Assembly (NCBI GenBank): GCA_034509735.1
Contig: JACGWO010000001.1
Location: 12,168,854 to 12,232,853, forward strand
DNA: 64,000 bases
Source: Sesamum alatum
Lineage: Eukaryota > Streptophyta > Magnoliopsida > Lamiales > Pedaliaceae
Direction: 5' to 3'
A model generated the notes under the pieces. That model saw nothing but the letters and a program-made list of their open reading frames with translations, ran no database searches and was not told the DNA's origin. The stretch's first letter is position 1. Each line of letters opens with the position of its first letter. The position numbers were made by a program, and so were the translations under genes. This document shows positions 22,699 to 33,850 of this stretch, in pieces.

Positions 22699-24931
22699 TG
22701 AGACACCCCCTACGTAACTACACTATATTATCACTAATTATACCCCTTTTTAATTATAACATGCCTTATAAGAGATTTCATTTAAAATGAATATAATCGA
22801 TCTTATTAAACATGTAACATATATATATATATAATAATGATAGATGTTGTCAAAAGTTTATATCTACTACGCCATATGTATACTCATGTACAAACTCCAG
22901 AAGATGAAAGTTTCAGGCTATAACAAAATCTAAAATACAAACCCGACAAAAGACTAGATGTCTAATAATCATATAGACAGAACCCTCGGCTTCAGATGTC
23001 ACGGCTGACCCACCTATTCAAATCCATTTCACGACTTCAAATTTAACGTAGCTAGTCACCGTGATCTATCTCCTGAAAAATATTGGCAATGGATGAGCTG
23101 TCTACTCAATAAGTATAGCTAATTAACTTATACATATGCACACATACATAATAAAACGAGTATCATGCAATACAACAAATATAAGGAATGCCATATACCA
23201 ACAATCATATATCAAATACACATAATACTCGACTTTATTGTTTATTTTCTTAGGGCCCTGCTTACCCATGCTGGAGTGCATCACTCAATGGTCTATGCCG
23301 GCTATCATCCCCTCTATCATAATATCTCTTTTTTTTTCTCGGTACCACACAACACACAGCTCGTATGATACCCCATCATCACTGATACCACACAGCACAC
23401 AGCTCGTATGATATCCCATCATTCATCATATCACACAGCACACAGCTCGTATGATATGTTACATCATCTCCCTCGATCAATGACAGCACACAGCTCGTCA
23501 TTAATCATATCACCATAAGCCATTGCAGTATGCCCCCAGTTAGGTAAGTCATTACTTATCTCAGTTCACAATATTCTCCTCACTCATTGTCATTCAACAA
23601 TCAAATCCCCATCGGTAACTTCAACATTGAATTTCATTTAAGAATCACATATAGTACACACAATTACCCATCTAACTTCCATGCACCATAATCACATATA
23701 ATCACTTAATGACAACTTCATAGTATAAAAAGTAATCCAGACAAATTGCCAACAAGTCATAATTTCGTATACAACACAAGAATATATTTCCATATATATA
23801 AACATATATATATATATATAAATTCAATTAACTATACTTACCTCCAACTCAAAAGATCTCGTTAATAGGAGAAACTGCTCAGCCCTCTACTCTATCTTCA
23901 CGTCCTATAGTAGGATATAATATATATTATTAATATATCAAAACTATTGTAAATTTTGAATACAATCACTAATTAATATTTCATTTATATAGAAATTCAA
24001 TCCTCTGTTCCTTTTTCATCTAAATATTAGACGCTATAAACTCCCCCGGTATATATTTAATTTATCTATTAACTCATAAAAGCTTATTCTATCAAAACCC
24101 TCATGTTTTTATAATTATTGTCCTTTATACCATCCGTAAATGAAATTACTACAAATATCTCATATTTCTTTTTAATAATTATAATATTTCTCAAATACAA
24201 TTCCCTACTATTCCTATTAATTTCTGCCAATTCTTCACTATAATAACAATTATTTAAACACTAATATATATAATTATGTATTTGGTTAATAAACCCGATC
24301 AATTTGAATAGTCCATTATAACAACTACTAAATCTAGTAGATTATATAATTTTAAGTTATTAGCTATAATATTCCAATCCAATTAAGTATATACCCGAAC
24401 ACTAATTTGTATAAATACTCAAATTCAATAAATTTTCTGACTAAATAGTACACTGAATAGTACAAATCATATTTAATAAATGCACTAATTAAATAATATT
24501 AATATAATAATTAATTGATAATTTACAATAAATTACACTAACCTGTTTCTCGTCTGAAGGTGTGCATCTTTTAGTGTGTGCAATGTGTGTTTTTATATTT
24601 AAGAGTGTGTTTTGTTTTCTTAAATATTAAGTTAGTATTTTATATATTTTAATATATGAGGTTTTATTTGGTAGGCAGCCACGTGCTACACTGAAATCAG
24701 TTTTATTATATATATATACATATATTTTTATTTTATTAAAATTGCCATTTGATCCCCCAACTTCTATCTATATATAATTTGACCACAAATATTTAATAAG
24801 ATTTCAATTTAGTCCCTTCAAGTTCTAATATATTTATAATTTCAACCTATAATTTATAATTAAATTTATATTTCTTTAATAACGACTAATTAGCCCCTCG
24901 ATTATGGAAAAAAACTTCTATTGACGTCACA
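22699..24931 (-). repeat. 5' LTR of the nested gypsy element
   Basis: It is 2233 bp, begins TGAGACACCCCC and ends GACGTCACA on the + strand. It is nearly identical to 14975-17737 but lacks the MITE, so it shows the pre-insertion state. Confidence 0.92.
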
Positions 24932-25166
24932 CACATCACCAAGGTCAACACAAAAAGCCTCCTAACCCAAACGTCTTCACCAAGGTCGACAATTAAAAAT
25001 CCTCTTAAGGCAAAACCTCAACGTCACAAAGGTCGACAATAAAAAATGCTTCCTAAGGCAAACGTCAACATCACCAAGGTCGACAATCAAAAGGCGTCTT
25101 AGGGCAAAACCTTAGCATCGTAAAGACCTACGTCTAAGAAAGCCTCTTAAGTAGGCATCAACTTCG
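24932..25166 (+). repeat. ~47-bp tandem repeat, second segment
   Basis: Four or more further units of the AAAAAGCCTCCTAAGGC array lie here, starting with the target-duplication copy CACAT. It ends at CATCAACTTCG (25156-25166), the left target duplication of the foldback element. A last unit is seen at 26447-26510. Confidence 0.82.
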
Positions 25167-26435
25167 GGGGAAAAAAAAATTTTAGTACACTAACTTGGCT
25201 CTCATTCAATTTTAGTACACTAACTTTGGTAATTATCACATTTTATACATTATGTTGCAATTTTACTTCAATTAAGTCCAATTGACCGGAATTTGCTGAC
25301 GTGACCAATTTTTGCTTATGTGTCCGACGAAATTAACCACGTCAGCACATGACATGGCCGGTGACTGACGTGGCGGGATGACTTGGATGTATTTTCTTCC
25401 ATAAGGATGAATTTTAGTACACTAACTTTAGCATGGTTTAATTTTAGTCCAATAACTTTGAATGAGGTGAAATTTAAGTCCCCTGTCATTGTGTCTAGGG
25501 GTTGTCACTGCCCATTTATATTTTTATTATAAAAAAAATTAAATATAAGTGTACCGCTGAAAATGGTACACTTATATATTTATGACTGGTCGCTAGTTGC
25601 GAGCTGTACTCACGACCAGCCCTCAAATTTTTTTAAATTTGTTAATTCTTTATAATTATTAGTTAAAGTTAAAATAATAATTATTAATACTTAATTAGAT
25701 ATAATTAATTAATAATAATTTGATAATTTTTAATATATATATATATATATATATTAATTATTGAAAATTTGATAATATAGTTGTTAATCATAATTTAAAA
25801 AATAGATAATTATATATTTTATAATTATTAATAATTTGATAATATATTTGTTACTTATTTATAATTATTAATAGAGTTGATATTATTATAGTCGAGATCT
25901 TTTCCTTTTCACACTTATCAGTTCAGTTGGATCATCTATTTTTTAAACTATGATTAACAACTATATTATCGAATTTCTAACAATTAATCTATATCAAATT
26001 AATTAATATTAACAACTATATTATCAAATTAATTAAAATTATCTTAATAATATTACATTCCGTACGAAAAAAATAAAAATATTATATCATTATTATAATT
26101 ATTATTCTGTACTTAAATTTAACCTCATTCAAAGTTATTGGACTAAAATTAAACCATGCTAAAGTTAGTGTACTAAAATTCATCCTTATGAAAGAAAATG
26201 CATCCAAGTCATCCCGCCACGTCAGCCGCCTGCCACGTCATGTGCTGACGTGGTTAATTTCGCTGGACACATCAGCAAATTCGGGTCAATTAACCAGAAA
26301 ATTGGAACAAAAACCCTCAATTGGACTTAATTGGAGCAAAATTCCAACATAATGTATAAAATGTGATAATTACCAAAGTTAGTGTTACTAAAATTGAACG
26401 AGAGCCAAGTTAGTGTACTAAAAAAAGTTTTTTCC
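25167..26435. mobile_element. Mutator-like foldback element with long inverted arms
   Basis: The element has inverted arms of about 330 bp (25167-25500 against 26105-26435) and GGG-plus-A-run ends. CATCAACTTCG occurs on both sides (25156-25166, 26436-26446). A duplication of 9-11 bp and long terminal inverted repeats are typical of MULEs. The AT-rich middle has no transposase frame, so it is non-autonomous. It also holds a perfect 12-bp inverted pair (25544-25555 with 25565-25576) and a 7-bp one (CTGGTCG with CGACCAG, 25586-25619). Confidence 0.87.
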
Positions 26436-26727
26436 CATCAACTTCGTGATGATCTATGCCTAAAAAGCCTCTTGAGGCAAGTCGCAATGTCGTCAGGGTC
26501 GAGATAAAAATTACGAGCGTAACGGAAACACCAGAATGACAGTAGAAACTACCAGTTACAATGTAAATTATGATTTGCACTTAAATTACGAGCAATAGTC
26601 TAACATAGCAAGCATCAAAGTGACGGTGAAAACTAACTGATAAGTACTATTACAAAATACGTCAGGAGGGGAATGAAGCACAAAAAGGCGGTAACAAAAA
26701 CAGGGGCAAAACAACTAAGCAGGAGAC

Positions 26728-28062
26728 CTAAGGCAAAGGGGTCACAGAGGATGTCGCAACATCGGAAGTCGGATGTGAAGGGGCAGAATCAACCAAGCCT
26801 GCAAACTTATTTTTTGGGACCGAGTCAACTACGACTTCTTTTGGGTACTCCTTCAATTCAGCGTCCTTGAAGAAACTTATCGATCGAGGGTCGAACCCGT
26901 CCTTGAGAAACTTCAATAATTTTAGTTGGCTAAGGCACTTATAGAAACTTATAAAAACCTTCATTGGTTGCTCTCTTCACTAAGGCTGCCTCAAAGGACC
27001 GCAATTGCATAAATGCTTGAGCCCCAACTGAGCTTGCCTAAGCACCTCTGAGTACTCAAGAGAATTTATGTACTTGTTCTTCCCCCGGGCCACGCTAGAT
27101 TCAAAGGCCTTGGTCTCGGGAATTCGCGAAGCCTCGACCTCCGCCAGAAGATCCTGAATCTCAGACTTCAAAGTCTCACTTGCCTAACGAGCGGGGATGC
27201 TTGCTCCTCAGCTTGGGCCCTCGCAGCGTCCAATTCTTTGATGCACTGATCCGCACTGAGCCTGTGCGTCTGAGCCTCGCTTACGTCTACCTTCAAAGTC
27301 TCGTTGGCATCCTCGATCGATTGAATCCAAGCTTAAATGTCGTAACGGTCGTACCTCCAATAAGAGCATTGAAAAGTCATGGCATGAAGCACCTCAGCCA
27401 GCTGTTGAGGGGAGAACAAAGTTTAGCAGCAAGAATAATAGAAACAAAAAGTATATTAGGTAACTCGGTCGAACTTGGTAATGTAGATGGGCCCCCAGCA
27501 TTTCCAAACAAGCATTATGAAGGTTGGCCAAGGGGATTTGATCCTGAGGAAGCAAACAGGCTTTATACATCTCGAAGGAGGGCTTCCCCTAGTTCGCTAT
27601 GGAACACTGAGTTGTTCCCAAAAACCTGCCAGTTAGGGATAAGGGGGTTTCATCAGCCGAAAGTCGGGTATTGAGCGTAGTGCGTGGGTAATCTCCTCCC
27701 TTGCGCGATCCAAGCACTTATAACACACGCTCAGATGTTGAGTCAACTTATCTATGGTGTCGGGAGAAAGATGGCTGAATGCATCGACACCATAAAAACG
27801 GGGGACCCGGGCTCCGCACTTCCGCTGCCCACGACCTTTTTGCCTTTATCGCTCTTGTGGCGCTTGGGCTAGGAACTTTGCTGGAGGGATTGCCGACATG
27901 CTTCCCCTTTTGGGATTTCCTTGGGCGAGTATCGACCGAAGTTTCAGCGCGAGCCTTGGGAGCTGGGTCGCTAGAGCGAGACCTTGCGGAAGAATGAGAA
28001 GTTTGCGAAGGCTTGCGAGGTGGAACTTCGCCCGTAGGCACTTGCAAAGAGGGGATGCTCAC
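26728..28062 (-). pseudogene. Antisense ORF region 2 of the Tat-type element
   Basis: Opposite to gag-pol, three - strand open segments follow each other. A basic Ser/Pro-rich stretch comes first (28062-27748, with PRKSQKGKHVG). A helical, charged stretch follows (27171-26980, SEIQDLLAEVEASRIPETK). A C-terminal part follows (26964-26728) with FLKDGFDPRSISFFKDAELK. The pieces are in different frames and may be exons or a decayed ORF. Tat-type elements are known to carry antisense ORFs here, and their function is unknown. A low-complexity intrusion near 27380-27660 reads on the + strand. Confidence 0.6.
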
Positions 28063-28483
28063 CCGAAGAGACGCAGCATCAAGAGCAGGAGAGGGTGACC
28101 TATCGACCCTGGAGACTGGCGATCGTTGTTACCGTGATGGGCAGAAGAAGGGTCCACGTTTGGATCACCCGCATGAGGAGTGGGGGGCACATCGATGGGA
28201 TCCAAATCCACCTCGACCCTGGCAGCCCGGGCTATTACTACCAATTCCTCCTGCCTTTAGCGCGTCTCATTTGCCATCATTGCTGCACGAGCCACCATAT
28301 CTGAAAAAAGAGCATGGCCAGTAAAAAGGATGTCAAGAATACCAAGGTAAAGAAGTTACCTAGAGTACGATTGGAGTGTAAATTCGCAGGGGATAGCCGA
28401 GCCAGTCGAAGAACTTCTTCATCTAAGAGTTTATCAACGTCGAACCAATGATCGGTCAGGACATTTTCTATAAAATCTTCTTC

Positions 28484-29226
28484 CTAAGAGGGGGACCTTA
28501 CATGCTTCAAACTAGGCTTATGGAAGGACCAATTGGTCGAAACGTTCCAAGGACGGTTAGCAGGGGCACGGACAAAGAGTAATTTGTCCTTCCATGACCT
28601 AGCCGAGCTAGGAAGATTACCTACGAAACGGATGTTTCTACGTGCATTCACGTAGCAAAATCCAGGAGTTTGTGACCTAGTGGAGGATGAGGCACAAAAC
28701 AAGGCAGAGAAATAGGAAATAGAGGGTTCATGACCAAAATATTGCATCAGGATTACATAGCAAAGAATGTTCCTTAAGGCATCAGGGGCTAACTGGGAAG
28801 GGCTTATCCGTAAGTGGTTGATTAAAGTAGCGACGTGGGGGTCTAAAGGAAACCTAAGCCCTGCGTCTAAAAGAGGAAGATGTACTGTAAAGCAACCGGG
28901 CAGAGGTTGATGCATGGATTGATCGTTGTTGGGGATGTACAGAGTGTAATCTAGAGGAACATAGTAGTCCCGGCGAATCCTGGGAAGGTTTTTATACTTA
29001 ATACATGATTTCACATATAACCTAGCATCTAAGGGAGCATTGGATGCAGGGGGGATGTCCCCTTGGGGCGCCTCTAACTCAATCACCACGGGAGCCTCGA
29101 CCATAGGGGCGTCGTCACCAACTATGGGACTGCTAACCCGCGAAGATGGACTTGAATCAGAGCTGCTACTACTAGAACTTGAGGACTCGCTAGACTCACT
29201 CGACTCGCTATACGTGAGTAGAGAAA
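28484..29226 (-). pseudogene. Antisense ORF region 1 of the Tat-type element (gypsy-type transposon domain)
   Basis: The frame is open on the - strand from 29226 to 28484. A Ser/Glu-rich lead (SESSESSESSSS) is followed from the ATG at 29104 by about 206 residues with YVPLDYTLYIP, LPLLDAGLRFPLDPHVATLI and PSQLAPDALRNI. This hydrophobic pattern is that of the plant putative gypsy-type transposon domain often annotated near RIRE2/Grande elements. It is the longest intact open frame left in the outer element. Whether it is expressed from a promoter in the 3' LTR cannot be seen. Confidence 0.68.
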
Positions 29227-29498
29227 GGTAGAAAAGTTACCTATTGATGGCGAAGTATCGGAAAGCAGAAGAAAACCAGGAATAGCTGAGGATCGAAGGC
29301 TTAGAGCTAGGGTCTCTTTTTTTTTTCAGGAGAAGTAAAGTAAGCCGGAAGAAATGGGAGTCCTATTTATAGGGGGACCTAGTCAACAGGGAGGCCGTTC
29401 ATCTAAGGGCTAGAAGGGGAACCATCTCAGGAAAGGGACGGACCAGATTGCAAGCCCGAATATTCAAAATTTTACATTTCCGTCAGAACATTCGGGCT

Positions 29499-29511
29499 TG
29501 GGGGAGTAAAA
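29499..29511 (+). other. Polypurine tract of the Tat-type element
   Basis: TTGGGGGAGTAAAA abuts the LTR start TGATGTGGG, the normal plus-strand priming junction. Confidence 0.82.
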
Positions 29512-29936
29512 TGATGTGGGCCTGGTCACAGCACGCCTATTGGGCCCCAAAGGAGATGGGCTCCCATAGATTGCATGCCACGGAAGAATTAGAAAGGGCC
29601 TCCTAGGCCCATCCAATCCAGAAGAAGTACAAGGATCCCCAGGATATGGGGATCCGCGACACATGGTAGAATCTGGAGGGCCAAGGTGATACCGTTTGTA
29701 CGAATTAGGTAGAAGTATAAATAGCCCTTTATTCTCAGTTATTACGGATTCACGCATTTATTCCTCCAAATACTTTTACCTATATCCTGTCCTAAACCTA
29801 ACTTGAGCTTTAAAGTGTTCACGCTAGGCCCCGACCCAACTAGTTTGCTCTTTGTGCAGACGCGGAGGTTCCCGAACACCTATAGATTGGAGGCAAGGTA
29901 CGACCCAACTACCAAGACCTATCTCGACTCATATCA
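29512..29936 (+). repeat. 3' LTR of the Tat-type element
   Basis: It is 425 bp with TG/CA ends (TGATGTGGG to CATATCA) and a TATAAATA box at 29716-29723. It is complete, in contrast to the left LTR, and is followed at once by GACACTTCG, the right flank repeat. Confidence 0.9.
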
Positions 29937-30172
29937 GACACTTCGATGGTTAAGTCAATGGTCAAAATAAAAATACCCAAGATAATATATAATAAGATAG
30001 CAAAAGTTGTACATGATATCTGAAGGATTAATACTTATAGAAAAAGGTCTAATTATATAGTTTCACGTGTACCATTAATATATATGAAGATAATTTCATA
30101 GTCATGTATAGTGAGTTCATACATGTCGGGGTTGATGAGTTTTCTAGGCCAAGTCGTGAAGACTTTAATTCA
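29937..30172. repeat. Right copy of the 237-bp flanking direct repeat
   Basis: It matches 54-291 and continues past TTAATTCA into unique sequence (GTATTTGGTC), which the left copy does not. It is therefore likely to be the original host locus. Confidence 0.85.
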
Positions 30173-31631
30173 GTATTTGGTCTTCGAAATATCTAAAGTA
30201 TTTATCGAGAATGTGTTGATAAGATTATTCCGATCGACATCGATACTCAAGCTATATATCAAGCCAAAAAGCATTAAAGGAAGCTGCTCCCACTTGGATA
30301 CGCTCTTACATGCATCAAGGCTTCCATCCTAGCGTAGCCATCATTGAACGTGCAGAATGGAGGTCCTTTTTTTCAAAAAATTCCTTTAAATGAGATAAAG
30401 ACAATAAAAGTAGGCTTTGATTAATTACAAACTCGGCCTTGTAAAATTATTACAAATTATTCCATCACCGTACGTAGTCCCCAATTATTAGAGTGACGTA
30501 CGGATACCGTGCTCAAATATATCTACCGCTGGAAAGATAATGTTCATAAAATTGTAATCTATATATTATATCTATATTATTATATAAAAAAAATTCCTTT
30601 TTTATCCACAAATGACAGTTAATGATATCGCCGTACCACTTTTTTATAATGACAAAACTAACTCTCAATTGATATGATAACTAATTTATTCAATTTTTCA
30701 TATTTTATATTAATTGATAAATTAGTTTTTTCTTTCTTTTCTCTTTTTTAATGTAATGTGTTAGTTTATATATTTTACTCTTATTTATAGTATATTTTAA
30801 AGCGTAAAAAATTAATTTATTATATGCACACATGAATGGTGTGTCACGATAACTAATATAATTGAAGAGCACCTTATTGGTGTCTTCAATTTCATGGTCT
30901 GCTATTTTTTTATTAATTTTTTTCTCTCTCTTCTCAATTTCTCATTTTTCTCTCTGCTTTCAACTTTTTATTTTATCTCCTTTCAACTTCCACATTCCTT
31001 TTTCTTCTCCCATTTTCATTCAATATTTTCTCATAATTTATTTTATATTTTTAATATTTTATTTATCTAATTAATATATTTTATATAATAATTATTTTTA
31101 AAATTTTAAATTGATTTTTCACACACATTTAAGTGTGTCGCATGTACTAATATAAATAATAATATTTTTCGGTTTCAGATTTTCTTGCTGGCGTGTCTCT
31201 TCATCGCTAAGATATTTTGTCTTTACAAAGAGCTACAGTTTTCTTAAAATGTGACCGCATATATATTATCAGAAAGTATTGGGGAAAAAACAACCGCGTG
31301 TTATATTGCAAAATATACAAATTACCCGTTTATAAAAAATAAAATAGCAATTTATCTTTTCGTATTTTTTAAAATGAATTAATTTATCTCCTCGTATTTT
31401 TTAAAATGGAGCGATTTACCTCCCTAGACAAGAAAGTAAATTGCTCCATTTTAAATAACACAGGGAGATAAATTGCTATTTTTTTTCGTAGGTATAATTT
31501 ATTTATATGCAATATCACAGTGAGTTAAATTGCATTAAACTCGAAAATACTGGGCCAAATAAGCTGATAACCAATCATACACATTAGGGGAAACCAATAA
31601 ATTAACCGTATTATATAGTGATATGATAATA
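30173..31631. other. Intergenic DNA with MITE remnants
   Basis: There is no supported gene. A piece at about 30820-31160 resembles one arm of the foldback MITE upstream of the UGT (shared words GAAGAGCACCTTATTGGTGTC and ACACACATTTAAGTGTG). A palindromic stretch at about 31300-31555 (TAAATTGCTCCATTTTAAA words inverted) is related to 60780-60960. Confidence 0.55.
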
Positions 31632-32187
31632 ATAACTAGTGTGTGTGGTACACCCAAATGTGTGTGTAAATAATTTTAAAACTTAAATAATATAATTGTT
31701 AATTTTTTAAAATATATATATGTGTTAGTTAAATAAATAAAAAATAGTAAAAAGATAAAAATTGTGGGAAGTTATTGAGAGAAAAGTGGAGGAAGAGAGA
31801 GATAGGATTGAAGGTTGAGAAAATAAAAGAAAACTGCTAAAATAATTTAAAAAAATAAAAAATAACAGACCAAAAAAATTTAGATACCAAAGAGGTGTTC
31901 TTCAATTATAATTAAGTATAGATAATTGAATAGCACTTATTTGGTGTCTACAAATTTTTTGGTCTATCATTTTTTATTTTTAAATTATTTATATTTTTTT
32001 TCTTTTTCTAAACCTCCAATTTTCTCTCTCTTTCTTATTCTTTTTTTAATAACTTCTCACAATTTTTATCGTTTTACTATTTTATATTTATTTAACTAAC
32101 ATGGATATTTTAAAAAATTAATAATTATATTATTTATGTTTTAAAGTAATTGCACACATATTTGGGTGTGCCATATACACTAGTTAT
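31632..32187. mobile_element. Foldback MITE upstream of the UGT gene
   Basis: The ends ATAACTAGTGTGTGTGGTAC and the reverse of CACTAGTTAT mirror each other, and the similarity continues inward (ACACCCAAATGTGTGTG against CACATATTTGGGTGTGCC) for most of its 556 bp. There is no coding capacity. The superfamily is not certain. It ends about 110 bp before the probable TATA box of the UGT. Confidence 0.82.
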
Positions 32188-32299
32188 TCTTATTTAACAA
32201 TCACACAGTTACTTTGATTTGATTCGATCAAATTTGATTCAAATAAAAATTATCCAAAAATGGTAAGGAGGATCCAAAGCGCCAATCATCTTCCTTCTG

Positions 32300-32306
32300 T
32301 ATATAC
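32300..32306 (+). promoter_or_regulatory. Possible TATA box of the UGT84 gene
   Basis: TATATAC lies 75 bp before the start codon, a usual spacing for a short plant 5' UTR. No other core element was recognised, so this is a weak call. Confidence 0.35.
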
Positions 32307-32380
32307 GCCATAAATTGGCCTCATCCGCACAAGTAATAGCAGTCTTAGCACATAAAAACACAACACACAAATACGTGAAA

Positions 32381-33850
32381 ATGGGCAGTTTGTCTAATCA
32401 TGGAACTGTGATAAACATGCATATTTTCATGGTTTCGTTTCCAGGGCAGGGCCACATAACTCCACTTTTCCGGCTGGGCAAGCGGCTCGCCAATTTCGGC
32501 CTGTTTATCTCCATTGCTACCCCTGAATTCGCCGGCGTATCCATCAAAAAAGCCAATGCAATTACCGACGATGAGCCCACCCCATGCGGCCGCGGCATGA
32601 TCCGGTTCGAGTTCTTTGATGATGGCTGGGACTTCAGCACCCCTAACCGGGATGATATGGACTCCTACCTGGCCCAGCTGGAGCGTGTGGGCCGAGAGAA
32701 ACTCCCTCAGATGATCCAGAAACAGGCGGAGAAGGGTCGGCCCGTTTCTTGCTTGATCAATAACCCTTTCATTCCATGGGTTTCTGACGTTGCTGAGAGT
32801 CTTGGAATCCCGAGTGCCATGCTTTGGGTTCAGTCTTGTACTTCTTTCTCCGCTTATTATCATTATTTCAATAAGCTCGTGCCTTTTCCCAGTGAGCAAG
32901 AACCAGAAATCGATGTCCAGTTACCTCATGTGCCTCTGTTGAAGCACGATGAAATTCCTAGTTTCTTGCACCCTAGCACTCGCCAACCTTTCTTGCGCAG
33001 GGCAATTTTAGGTCAGTTCAAGAACTTGTCCAAGCCCTTTTGCATATTAATGGACACGTTTCAGGAACTGGAGCATGAGACCATCGAATACATGTCCAAA
33101 ATCGGTCGCCCCATCAAGACTATAGGCCCACTCTGCAACGAACTCAAGAGCAATAATGATGCTACTCCTCCAGTTTCAAATGCGATTCGTGCGGATTTAT
33201 ATACAGCAGATAGCTGTTTGGAGTGGCTGGACGAGAAACCCCCTCAGTCGGTGGTGTACATTTCGTTTGGCAGTGTTGTACATTTGAAGCAAGAACAAGT
33301 GGACGAGATCGCCCATGGGCTTCTGGGCTCCGAGGTTTCGTTTCTATGGGTACTGAGGCCGCCGCCGAAGGAGTTCAACATCGAGCCACATGTTCTGCCA
33401 CAAGGATTTTTGGAGAAAGCTGGTGATAAGGGGAAGATAGTGCAGTGGAGCCCGCAAGAGCAGGTGCTGGCCCACCCCTCCACGGCCTGTTTCGTGACGC
33501 ACTGCGGCTGGAATTCGACGATGGAGGCGCTGGCCAGCGGCGTCCCGGTGGTGGCGTTCCCTCAGTGGGGGGACCAGGTGACGGATGCCAAGTTCTTGGT
33601 TGATGTTTTCAAGGTTGGAATTAGGCTGTGTAGGGGTGAAGCTGAGGGCAGGATTGTACCTCGGGAAGAGGTGGAGAAGTGTTTCAGGGCGGCGACTAGC
33701 GGCCCCGAGGCAGCGGAGATGAAGCAGAACGCGCTTAAGTGGAAGAAAGCGGCGAAAACCGCGGTGGAGGAGGGTGGTTCCTCTTATAAGAACATGTGCA
33801 ATTTTGCCGACGAGGTTGCAGGACTGATAGCGACAAATCATGAAAAATGA
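32381..33850 (+). CDS. UDP-glycosyltransferase, UGT84 type (hydroxycinnamate/benzoate 1-O-glucosyltransferase)
   Basis: A 489-residue, intron-free family 1 glycosyltransferase. Family members transfer glucose from UDP-glucose to the carboxyl of phenolic acids such as cinnamates or gallate, giving high-energy glucose esters in the cytosol; UGT84B relatives act on auxin. The N-terminal acceptor domain starts MGSLSNHG and has FPGQGHITP with the catalytic His25. The PSPG sugar-donor box spans W356-Q399, exactly 44 residues, with [10 protein letters not shown] and the closing FPQWGDQ, whose final Gln favours UDP-glucose. The box starts WSPQ where many relatives have WCPQ. The start at 32381 is the first ATG and has a good context (AAAATGG); the frame stays open upstream only through a TTG. 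Length and motifs are normal, so the gene looks intact. The exact acceptor is not readable from sequence. Confidence 0.92.
   Translation: MGSLSNHGTVINMHIFMVSFPGQGHITPLFRLGKRLANFGLFISIATPEFAGVSIKKANAITDDEPTPCGRGMIRFEFFDDGWDFSTPNRDDMDSYLAQLERVGREKLPQMIQKQAEKGRPVSCLINNPFIPWVSDVAESLGIPSAMLWVQSCTSFSAYYHYFNKLVPFPSEQEPEIDVQLPHVPLLKHDEIPSFLHPSTRQPFLRRAILGQFKNLSKPFCILMDTFQELEHETIEYMSKIGRPIKTIGPLCNELKSNNDATPPVSNAIRADLYTADSCLEWLDEKPPQSVVYISFGSVVHLKQEQVDEIAHGLLGSEVSFLWVLRPPPKEFNIEPHVLPQGFLEKAGDKGKIVQWSPQEQVLAHPSTACFVTHCGWNSTMEALASGVPVVAFPQWGDQVTDAKFLVDVFKVGIRLCRGEAEGRIVPREEVEKCFRAATSGPEAAEMKQNALKWKKAAKTAVEEGGSSYKNMCNFADEVAGLIATNHEK

Larger units (their letters stand above)
14975..24931 (-). mobile_element. 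Nested Ty3/gypsy chromodomain element (Tekay/Del-like), inactive
   Basis: The element has long LTRs (14975-17737 and 22699-24931) with TGTGACGTC/TGTCTCA ends on the - strand. It has a polypurine tract before the 3' LTR, a primer-binding site after the 5' LTR, and gag-protease-RT-RNase H-integrase-chromodomain order. It is flanked by AACAT (14970-14974) and CACAT (24932-24936), a 5-bp target duplication with one change. It sits in the tandem-repeat zone of the outer element. Its LTRs are much more alike than those of the outer element, which fits a younger insertion. Confidence 0.93.
289..29936 (+). mobile_element. Outer Ty3/gypsy element, Tat-type, inactive and interrupted by nested elements
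   Basis: Two related LTRs (289-696 and 29512-29936) enclose, in order, a primer-binding site, gag, protease, RT, RNase H, integrase, a tandem-repeat region, antisense ORFs and a purine-rich tract. The antisense ORFs between integrase and the 3' LTR are a hallmark of the Tat lineage (Retand, RIRE2 and Grande types). The element is split by a copia element (1124-9712), a second gypsy element (14975-24931) and a foldback element (25167-26435). Its LTRs differ at roughly one base in twelve by eye, so it is the oldest insertion here. Many stops and frameshifts make it non-functional. Confidence 0.9.

Noticed and set aside
30275..30365. Short - strand reading with FCTFNDGYARMEALM and a GTAAG after it
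   Set aside because: Only about 20 residues and followed by stops. No family was recognised and no second exon found.
32315..32380. 22-residue N-terminal extension of the UGT
   Set aside because: It begins at TTG, not ATG. UGT84 proteins start at the MGSLS-type sequence encoded from 32381.
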